A model generated the notes under the pieces. It saw nothing but the letters and a program-made list of their open reading frames with translations. It did no database searches and was not told the origin of the DNA. From UMGS1279 sp045577495 (lineage in GTDB: Bacteria > Bacillota > Clostridia > Oscillospirales > Acutalibacteraceae): a stretch of 11,804 nt of DNA. A program made the translations under genes and the position numbers. The stretch spans positions 1 to 11,804 of the forward strand of contig JAZNIK010000081.1 in the NCBI GenBank assembly GCA_045577495.1, written 5' to 3'. Shown here piece by piece: positions 6,376 through 11,804 of this stretch (position 1 is its first letter; every line of letters begins with the position of its first letter).

Positions 6376-7294
6376 GGTTTTTATAGATGGTAGAGAGGGC
6401 ACAACAGGGCTTAGAATTGATGAGCGGCTAGCGGGCAGAAAAGATATAGAGATAATCCGTTTGGATGAGGCTCACCGCAAGGATGATGCTTCAAGAAAAC
6501 AGGCGCTTAATTCTTGTGATATTGCTTTTTTGTGTCTGCCTGATGAGGCGGCAATTTCGGCAGTTAATATGATTGATAACCCAAACGTTAGGGTTATCGA
6601 TGCTTCTACCGCCCATAGAACAAATCCCGACTGGGTTTATGGGTTACCCGAATTGTCGGCAGAGCAGTTTCAAAAAATAAAAAATTCAAAAAAGGTAGCC
6701 GTTCCGGGTTGTCACGCAAGTGGTTTTGTTGCGCTTGTAAAACCACTTGTTGATAATGGTTTGTTAAGTAGCGATGCAAAACTTTGTTGTAACTGTATTA
6801 CAGGATATAGCGGCGGCGGCAAAAAAATGATTGCCGAGTACGAAAGCCAAGATAGAAGCTTTTTACTTGATGCACCAAGGCAGTATGGCATAACCCAAAT
6901 GCATAAGCATTTAAGGGAAATGAAGGGCATAACAGGTCTTAAAAACGAGCCTGTTTTCTCTCCTATAGTTGCCGATTTTTATAGCGGTATGCTAATGACT
7001 GTTCAGCTTTTTGCAGACCAAATAAAAGGTACAAAAGACCAAATTATAGATGTCTATAAAAATCTTTATAATTCACCTATTTTAAAGTTTAATGAAAATA
7101 TCGACCAAAACGGCTTCCTTTCTGCAACCGCCTTAAAGCAAAAGGACAGTATGCAGGTTGGAGTTTTGGGCAACGATGAAAGAATTTTACTTGTGGCAGT
7201 TTATGATAACCTTGGCAAAGGCGCATCGGGTGCCGCAGTTGAGTGCATGAATATTATGACCGGAAACGATTCGGTTTTAGGACTGGAGTTATAA
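6368..7294 (+). CDS. argC: N-acetyl-gamma-glutamyl-phosphate reductase, type 2
   Basis: ArgC reduces N-acetylglutamyl-phosphate to the semialdehyde with NADPH, the third pathway step. The protein has 308 residues, the length of the type 2 (uncommon) form rather than the roughly 345 of type 1. It starts FIDGREGTTGLRI (5-17), a nucleotide-binding loop typical of type 2. It has CLPDEAA (56-62), DASTAHR (78-84) and WVYGLPEL (89-96), then the nucleophile Cys115 in VPGCHASGF, GYSGGGKKMI (146-155), and a likely catalytic His in QMHKHLREM (177-185). His116 replaces the Tyr often found after the Cys. It overlaps argH by 8 bp and is 6 bp from argJ. The other aldehyde-dehydrogenase-like relative, aspartate semialdehyde dehydrogenase, is excluded by these motifs. 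Confidence 0.95.
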   Translation: MIKVFIDGREGTTGLRIDERLAGRKDIEIIRLDEAHRKDDASRKQALNSCDIAFLCLPDEAAISAVNMIDNPNVRVIDASTAHRTNPDWVYGLPELSAEQFQKIKNSKKVAVPGCHASGFVALVKPLVDNGLLSSDAKLCCNCITGYSGGGKKMIAEYESQDRSFLLDAPRQYGITQMHKHLREMKGITGLKNEPVFSPIVADFYSGMLMTVQLFADQIKGTKDQIIDVYKNLYNSPILKFNENIDQNGFLSATALKQKDSMQVGVLGNDERILLVAVYDNLGKGASGAAVECMNIMTGNDSVLGLEL

Positions 7295-7300
7295 TAAAAA

Positions 7301-8515
7301 ATGATTAAGGAAATATCGGGCGGTGTTACTGCCGCAAAGGGCTTTACTGCATCTGGAATACATTGTGGTATCAGAAAAAACAAAGCCAAAAGAGATTTAG
7401 CTTTAATAGTTAGCGATAGAAAAGCATCTGCCGCGGCGGTTTATACCACAAACTTGGTTAAGGGTGCACCGCTTACAGTAACAAAAGAAAATATAAAGGA
7501 TGGCTTTGCAAGGGCTATTATCTGCAATAGCGGAAATGCAAATACCTGTAACGCAAATGGTATACAAATCGCAAACGATATGTGTGGCCTTGTTGCCGAA
7601 AATTTAAATATAAATTCTACTGATGTTGTTGTTGCATCTACCGGTGTTATAGGTCAACCTCTTGATATCACACCAATTAAAAATGGTATGCTTGAACTTT
7701 GTAGTAAACTTTCATCAGACCATCTCCCCGCCGCAGAAGCAATTATGACAACCGATACCATATCAAAATCGGTCGCAGTAAGTTTTGAAATAGGCGGTAA
7801 GGAGTGCAAATTGGGCGGTATTGCAAAAGGCTCGGGTATGATACATCCAAATATGGCAACAATGCTTGTTTTTGTTACAACCGATGTCAATATATCACCA
7901 ACTTTACTTCAAAAGGCGCTAAGCGAGGATGTCAAAACCTCTTTTAATATGGTTAGCGTAGATGGTGATACCTCTACGAACGATATGGTTGTTGTGTTGG
8001 CAAACGGTGCCGCCGAAAACCCCGAAATCAAGGATAATACCCCAGAATTCAATGAGTTTAAAGCGGCTTTAAATGCAGTTACTGTTAAACTCTGCAGAAT
8101 GATAGCAGGTGATGGAGAGGGTGCTACCCGTCTTTTAGAATGCAAGGTTTCGGGTGCAAAAAGCGATGATACCGCAAAAACTGTTGCAAAATCGGTAATA
8201 TACTCCTCCCTTTTAAAAGCGGCTATGTTTGGCGCCGATGCTAACTGGGGTCGTGTACTTTGCGCTATAGGCTATAGCGGTGCCAATGTAGATGTTCAAA
8301 AAATTGATGTTGATTTTAAATCTAAAGCAGGAGAAATCTCTGTTTGCAAAAACGGTGCGGGGGTAGACTTCTCGGAGGAAAAAGCAAAACAAATCCTCTT
8401 GGAAAAAGAGATTGAAATTTTAGTAAATCTTAATAATGGCGAATTTTCGGCTACCGCATGGGGTTGCGACTTAACATATGATTATGTAAAAATCAACGGC
8501 GATTATAGAACCTAA
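7301..8515 (+). CDS. argJ: Bifunctional ornithine acetyltransferase / N-acetylglutamate synthase
   Basis: ArgJ moves the acetyl group from N-acetylornithine to glutamate, releasing ornithine and regenerating N-acetylglutamate; many forms also make N-acetylglutamate from acetyl-CoA. The 404-residue precursor cleaves itself before the nucleophile Thr187 in KGSGMIHPNMATML (176-189). Other family marks are NSGNAN (76-81) and the oxyanion-hole region STG (113-115). The C-terminus ends GDYRT, as in the family. No separate argA or argE is seen here, which fits the cyclic route. Whether this copy also uses acetyl-CoA cannot be told from sequence alone. The nearest ribosome-binding site (GGAG, 7285-7288, inside the end of argC) is 12 nt from the ATG, rather distant, so coupling to argC is likely. 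Confidence 0.97.
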   Translation: MIKEISGGVTAAKGFTASGIHCGIRKNKAKRDLALIVSDRKASAAAVYTTNLVKGAPLTVTKENIKDGFARAIICNSGNANTCNANGIQIANDMCGLVAENLNINSTDVVVASTGVIGQPLDITPIKNGMLELCSKLSSDHLPAAEAIMTTDTISKSVAVSFEIGGKECKLGGIAKGSGMIHPNMATMLVFVTTDVNISPTLLQKALSEDVKTSFNMVSVDGDTSTNDMVVVLANGAAENPEIKDNTPEFNEFKAALNAVTVKLCRMIAGDGEGATRLLECKVSGAKSDDTAKTVAKSVIYSSLLKAAMFGADANWGRVLCAIGYSGANVDVQKIDVDFKSKAGEISVCKNGAGVDFSEEKAKQILLEKEIEILVNLNNGEFSATAWGCDLTYDYVKINGDYRT

Positions 8516-8526
8516 GGAGATTAAGT

Positions 8527-9387
8527 ATGGAATTATCTAACGCTAAAAGAGCAGAAGTTTTAACTGAGGCTCTTCCTTATATCAAACGCTATAATGGTGA
8601 GATTATAGTTGTAAAATACGGTGGCAACGCTATGATAAACGAACAACTTAAGCAACAGGTTATGGAGGATATAGTTCTTTTGTGGCTTATTGGCGTTAAG
8701 GTTGTTTTGGTGCATGGCGGTGGTCCCGAAATCAGTGAGCTTATGGATAAATTGGGCAAAAAACCCGAATTCGTTGATGGACTTCGCGTTACCGATAAAG
8801 AAACTGTTGATATCGTTCAAATGGTACTTGCGGGTAAGGTTAACAAGACCCTTGTTAATCTGCTTGAAATGAAGGGCGGCAAAGCTATGGGTATTTCGGG
8901 TATGGATGGATGCCTTATCGAAGCCGAGGTAAAGGATGAGCGGTTGGGTTATGTTGGCAGAGTTACTAATGTAAATATCGAACCGATCAATGACTTGCTT
9001 GAAAAAGGCTATATTCCAGTTGTTTCAACCATCGGTTGCGATAAAGAGGGCAATGCCTATAATATTAATGGCGATACGGCGGCGGCATATATTGCGGGTG
9101 CATTAAAGGCCGAGCGTCTTATTATGATGACCGATATCGACGGAATTTTAAAGGACAAAAATGACCCTACCACACTCATTCCCGAGGTTACCCTTTCGGA
9201 TATAAAAAATCTGTGTGATGAGGGTGTTGTTTCGGGCGGTATGATTCCTAAGGTGGATTGCTGTGTTGAGGCAATTCATAAGGGCGTTAAAAATGTTATC
9301 ATTATGGATGGCAGAGTTCCCCATTCAATACTGATGGAAATCCTTACTGATGAGGGTGCGGGAACAATGGTTATGAATGATAAGTGA
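8527..9387 (+). CDS. argB: Acetylglutamate kinase, arginine-sensitive type
   Basis: ArgB phosphorylates N-acetylglutamate with ATP, the second step. Amino-acid-kinase motifs are in place: VVKYGGNAM (28-36, K30), VHGGGPE (62-68), YNINGDTAAAYIAGAL (178-193), MTDIDGIL (201-208) and GGMIPK (237-242). Before the first strand lies an extra helix (AEVLTEALPYIKRYNGE, 9-25), as in the hexameric arginine-inhibited enzymes of Thermotoga and Pseudomonas and unlike the short E. coli form. The C-terminal HSILMEILTDEGAGTM (266-281) matches their arginine-site region. Feedback inhibition by arginine is therefore inferred. Length (286) also fits that class. The AAGGAG ribosome-binding site (8514-8519) overlaps the argJ stop. 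Confidence 0.97.
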   Translation: MELSNAKRAEVLTEALPYIKRYNGEIIVVKYGGNAMINEQLKQQVMEDIVLLWLIGVKVVLVHGGGPEISELMDKLGKKPEFVDGLRVTDKETVDIVQMVLAGKVNKTLVNLLEMKGGKAMGISGMDGCLIEAEVKDERLGYVGRVTNVNIEPINDLLEKGYIPVVSTIGCDKEGNAYNINGDTAAAYIAGALKAERLIMMTDIDGILKDKNDPTTLIPEVTLSDIKNLCDEGVVSGGMIPKVDCCVEAIHKGVKNVIIMDGRVPHSILMEILTDEGAGTMVMNDK

Positions 9388-9392
9388 TTTGT

Positions 9393-9398
9393 AGGTGA
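9393..9398 (+). promoter_or_regulatory. Ribosome-binding site that favours the argD ATG
   Basis: AGGTGA lies 5 nt before the ATG at 9404. The in-frame GTG at 9395 would sit inside this site and has no ribosome-binding site of its own, so 9404 is preferred; the alternative adds only three residues (MTE). Confidence 0.55.
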
Positions 9399-9403
9399 CA
9401 GAA

Positions 9404-10567
9404 ATGTTAAGCTTTGCAAATAAGGATAAAGAGTTTGTTGCAGGTACATATAACCGCTTTCCCGTTGAAATTGTTTCGGGTAAAGGTAGTGTTTTGTATG
9501 ATGTTAGTGGCAAAGAATATATAGATATGGGTTCGGGTATCGGCGTAACCGCTTTTGGTATTGCCGATGATGAGTGGAAAAATGCAGTAATTTCGCAAAT
9601 CAATAAGGTTCAGCATACCTCAAACCTCTATTATACCGAACCTTGCGTAAAACTTGCCGAGCTTTTGTGCAAAAAAACAGGCTTTAAAAAGGTCTTTTTC
9701 GGCAATTCGGGCGCCGAGGCAAATGAGTGCGCTATAAAGGTCGCAAGAAAATGGGCGGCTGATAATAAAGGTGATGACTGTTATAAAATTGTCACCCTTG
9801 AAAATAGTTTCCATGGTAGAACGGTTACTACTCTTGCTGCAACAGGTCAAGAGCATTATCACAAAATGTTTAATCCTCTTACTGATGGATTTGTCCATAC
9901 ACCCGCAAACGACATTAAGGCTCTTGAGAAAACTGTAGCCACAAATAAAATTGCGGCGGTTATGATAGAGTGCATTCAGGGTGAGGGCGGTGTGGTTCCG
10001 CTCGAAAAGGATTTTGTTAATGCTATTCAAAAACTCGCCAAAGAAAATAATTTTCTAATTATAGTTGACGAGGTTCAAACCGGTAACGGCAGAACGGGTA
10101 AATTTTACGGTTATATGAATTTTGATATAATTCCCGATATTGTTTCTACTGCAAAAGGTCTTGGTGGCGGACTTCCGATAGGCGCCACTCTGCTTGGCGA
10201 TAGAGTTCAAAACACTTTGGGATTTGGCGATCATGGTTCCACATATGGCGGCAATCCCGTTTGTGCGGCGGCGGCAGTGAGCGTGGTCAAAAGGCTTACT
10301 GATGAGTTTTTAAATGAAGTTGCACAAAAAAGTAATTATATTTTCAATGAGTTTTCAAAGGCTGAGGGTGTTTTGTCGGTTAGCGGAATGGGACTAATGA
10401 TTGGCATAAAAACCGAGAAACCCGCCGCAGAGGTTGTAAAAGCGGCGATGGAAAAAGGTGTGCTCTGCCTTACCGCTAAGGATAAGGTTAGACTACTTCC
10501 ACCCCTTAATATTAAAGAGACCGAACTTCAAAAAGCGGTAGAAGTTATCAAAGAGTGCTGTAAATAG
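9404..10567 (+). CDS. argD: Acetylornithine aminotransferase
   Basis: ArgD is a class III PLP-dependent transaminase that converts N-acetylglutamate semialdehyde plus glutamate to N-acetylornithine, the fourth step. With the ATG start it has 387 residues, close to the usual length (about 390-400). Visible landmarks are YNRFPVEIVSGKG (16-28), FGNSGAEANECAIK (99-112, phosphate binding), SFHGRT (135-140, aromatic stacking on PLP), the Asp of VDEVQTGNGRTG (221-232, pairing with the PLP pyridine nitrogen), Lys251 in STAKGLGGGLPIG (Schiff base) and GSTYGGNP (278-285). In some bacteria ArgD also serves lysine synthesis as succinyl-diaminopimelate aminotransferase; the operon context makes arginine the main role. 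It lies 16 bp after argB and 10 bp before argF. A GTG start at 9395 is possible. Confidence 0.96.
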   Translation: MLSFANKDKEFVAGTYNRFPVEIVSGKGSVLYDVSGKEYIDMGSGIGVTAFGIADDEWKNAVISQINKVQHTSNLYYTEPCVKLAELLCKKTGFKKVFFGNSGAEANECAIKVARKWAADNKGDDCYKIVTLENSFHGRTVTTLAATGQEHYHKMFNPLTDGFVHTPANDIKALEKTVATNKIAAVMIECIQGEGGVVPLEKDFVNAIQKLAKENNFLIIVDEVQTGNGRTGKFYGYMNFDIIPDIVSTAKGLGGGLPIGATLLGDRVQNTLGFGDHGSTYGGNPVCAAAAVSVVKRLTDEFLNEVAQKSNYIFNEFSKAEGVLSVSGMGLMIGIKTEKPAAEVVKAAMEKGVLCLTAKDKVRLLPPLNIKETELQKAVEVIKECCK

Positions 10568-10577
10568 GAGATAGATT

Positions 10578-11570
10578 ATGAATTTAAAAAACAAAAGCTT
10601 TTTAAAACTTTTAGATTTCTCACCTAGGGAGATTTCCTCTCTTTTAGATTTGTCGGCAGAGTTAAAAGCAAAGAAAAAATCAGGTATTCCGCACCGTCTT
10701 TGTGAGGGTAAAAATATCGCGTTAGTTTTTGAAAAAACAAGCACAAGAACTCGCTGTGCTTTTGAGGTTGCGGCGGCAGACCTTGGTATGCATCCCGTTT
10801 ATCTTGACCCATCGGGCTCGCAGATAGGCAAAAAAGAAAGCATAGCCGATACCGCAAGAGTGCTAGGTAGAATGTTTGATGGCATCGAGTATCGAGGCTT
10901 TGGGCAAGAAATTGTTGAAGAACTTGCAAAGTATGCAGGCGTTCCCGTTTGGAATGGGCTTACAAACGAATTTCACCCAACTCAAATATTGGCAGACTTT
11001 TTAACAATTAAAGAGCATTTTGGCACCCTTGAGGGCATCAAACTTGTTTATATGGGTGATGCGAGATATAATATGGGCAATTCCTTAATGGTTGGCTGTG
11101 CAAAAATGGGTATGCATTTTGTCGCATGTGCGCCTAAAAAATATTTCCCAAATAGTGAGCTCGTTAATACTTGCCTTGAAATAGCAAAACAAACGGGGGC
11201 AAAACTCGAATTTATTGAGGAACCCGAAGTAGCAGTTAAGGATGCTAACGTAATTTATACTGATGTTTGGGTTTCAATGGGTGAACCTGCAGAGGTGTGG
11301 GCAGAAAGAATAAAAGAACTTTCACCATATCAGGTTAATTCAAAACTCATGAGCCTCGCAGGAGATAATTGTCGCTTTATGCATTGTCTGCCCGCGTTTC
11401 ATGATTTAAAAACCACAACAGGTAAAGAAATATTTGAAAAATTCGGCATTACATCTATGGAGGTTACCGATGAGGTCTTTGAAAGTGAGCAGTCAATAGT
11501 CTTTGATGAGGCAGAAAATCGTATGCACACAATAAAGGCTGTTATGATGGCAACTTTAACTGATATTTAA
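10578..11570 (+). CDS. argF: Ornithine carbamoyltransferase
   Basis: ArgF transfers the carbamoyl group of carbamoyl phosphate to ornithine, making citrulline, the sixth step. The 330-residue protein has the carbamoyl-phosphate loop STRTR (55-59), HPTQ (133-136), the ornithine-domain segment DARYNMGNS (161-169), DVWVSMGE (229-236) and HCLPAFHD (269-276, the ornithine-site Cys and catalytic region). Length and motifs are closer to the E. coli-type and ArcB enzymes (about 330) than to short anabolic forms (about 310). With no arcA or arcC nearby, the operon places it in synthesis. The AGGAG site (10566-10570) overlaps the argD stop, 7 nt before the ATG. Putrescine carbamoyltransferase is a distant alternative. 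Confidence 0.96.
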   Translation: MNLKNKSFLKLLDFSPREISSLLDLSAELKAKKKSGIPHRLCEGKNIALVFEKTSTRTRCAFEVAAADLGMHPVYLDPSGSQIGKKESIADTARVLGRMFDGIEYRGFGQEIVEELAKYAGVPVWNGLTNEFHPTQILADFLTIKEHFGTLEGIKLVYMGDARYNMGNSLMVGCAKMGMHFVACAPKKYFPNSELVNTCLEIAKQTGAKLEFIEEPEVAVKDANVIYTDVWVSMGEPAEVWAERIKELSPYQVNSKLMSLAGDNCRFMHCLPAFHDLKTTTGKEIFEKFGITSMEVTDEVFESEQSIVFDEAENRMHTIKAVMMATLTDI

Positions 11571-11578
11571 CAAGGATT

Positions 11579-11610
11579 AAAGGGCGGAATTATTTTCGCC
11601 TTTTTTGTTT
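11579..11610 (+). terminator. Intrinsic terminator of the arg operon
   Basis: An 8-bp stem (11579-11586 with 11597-11604, one G-T wobble) with a 10-nt loop runs straight into a T-rich tract (11601-11610). It starts 8 nt after the argF stop, a textbook rho-independent terminator. Confidence 0.85.
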
Positions 11611-11625
11611 TATATAAGTGCAAGG

Positions 11626-11671
11626 GAAATAGCTTTTTTTGTAAAATAAAAGCTATTTCAAAGATTTTTTT
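11626..11671 (+). terminator. Second terminator-like hairpin after argF
   Basis: A perfect 12-bp stem (11626-11637 with 11648-11659) has a 10-nt loop and is followed after 5 nt by seven Ts (11665-11671). The stem is AT-rich. As a backup to the first terminator it would keep arg transcripts from running into the strong promoter downstream. Confidence 0.65.
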
Positions 11672-11683
11672 GTGCATTTTGAG

Positions 11684-11750
11684 AAAAAACTAATTTTTTT
11701 CAAAAAAGTTAAAAAAAGGAGTTGACAAAGCGGAATGAATTTGGTATTAT
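11684..11750 (+). promoter_or_regulatory. Strong promoter with A-tract UP-like element, probably for an rRNA operon
   Basis: TTGACA (11722-11727) and TATTAT (11745-11750) are 17 bp apart. Upstream lie A/T runs at 11684-11689, 11694-11700, 11702-11707 and 11711-11717, resembling an UP element that binds the RNA polymerase alpha subunit. The expected start falls in GGG (11755-11757). G-initiation is known at Bacillus rrn promoters and links them to GTP level. The rRNA assignment rests on the leader that follows. Confidence 0.72.
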
Positions 11751-11754
11751 AATT

Positions 11755-11804
11755 GGGCGCCCTTACGAGAGGGGAGCGAAGATGGACCTTGAAAATTAAA
11801 CAAC
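11755..11804 (+). other. Probable rRNA operon leader (cut by the window edge)
   Basis: The stretch after the promoter contains no coding region and ends in TTGAAAATTAAACAAC (11789-11804). This closely resembles the TTTGAAAACTAAACAA-type element found in rrn leaders and spacers of Firmicutes, upstream of mature 16S and 23S rRNA. A GGGCGCCC palindrome (11755-11762) sits at the expected transcript start. No rRNA gene sequence itself is inside the window. Confidence 0.68.

Noticed and set aside
9620..10030. 136-codon minus-strand ORF inside argD
   Set aside because: It is fully antisense to conserved ArgD motifs and its translation has no recognisable domain; it is a by-product of codon use on the other strand.
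11748..11753. TATAAT as the -10 of the right-edge promoter
   Set aside because: It is a perfect hexamer, but 20 bp from the -35; TATTAT at 11745 gives the optimal 17 bp. Both could contribute, but the latter is the better call.
1..11804. CRISPR array, transposon, tRNA, phage or defence genes
   Set aside because: I saw no regularly spaced direct repeats, transposase or integrase motifs, terminal inverted repeats, or tRNA-like cloverleaf in the gaps; all long coding regions have other assignments.

Overview
The window reads as chromosomal DNA of a low-GC, Gram-positive-type bacterium, most likely a gut-associated member of the Clostridia. The basis is AT-rich non-coding DNA, strong GGAGG-type ribosome-binding sites, sigma-A-like promoters, a fibronectin-type surface protein, a CpsC/CpsD/CpsB-type split kinase module, and an rRNA-leader-like sequence at the right edge. 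The species cannot be named from this sequence alone.

Layout. Positions 1-251 hold the C-terminal end of a fibronectin type III protein, which enters from the left and is closed by a perfect GC-rich hairpin. Facing it on the minus strand (354-1106) is a membrane-anchored protein that looks like a degenerate LytR-CpsA-Psr (LCP) protein. Divergent from that, behind a good promoter (1187-1215), is a compact three-gene polysaccharide phosphoregulation cluster (1259-3404). It encodes a Wzz/CpsC-type membrane adaptor, a CpsD-type bacterial tyrosine kinase and a CpsB-type PHP-fold tyrosine phosphatase. A long stem-loop at 3413-3450 ends it. No glycosyltransferase, flippase or polymerase gene is present in the window.

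Positions 3683-11570 are a seven-gene arginine operon, argG-argH-argC-argJ-argB-argD-argF, tightly packed on the plus strand. Together these convert glutamate to arginine by the cyclic acetyl pathway: ArgJ makes and recycles the acetyl group, then ArgB, ArgC and ArgD lead to acetylornithine; ArgJ releases ornithine, and ArgF, ArgG and ArgH finish arginine. Carbamoyl-phosphate synthase and the ArgR regulator are not in the window. The argG promoter carries a near-consensus ARG box between its -35 and -10, with further TGCATA half-sites 130-170 bp upstream, so arginine repression by an ArgR/AhrC protein is likely. ArgB has the N-terminal helix and C-terminal motifs of arginine-inhibited kinases, which suggests a second, enzymatic layer of feedback. 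ArgC is the shorter type 2 form.

After argF come two successive terminator hairpins, an A-tract-rich stretch, a TTGACA/TATTAT promoter and a leader ending in TTGAAAATTAAACAAC. That is the kind of sequence that precedes a 16S rRNA gene in Firmicutes, so an rRNA operon probably starts just beyond the window.

Most of the window is ordinary housekeeping DNA. I found no convincing undescribed system. The items most worth a second look are the degenerate LCP-like gene, the kinase with tyrosine clusters at both ends, and the spread-out ARG-box arrangement.
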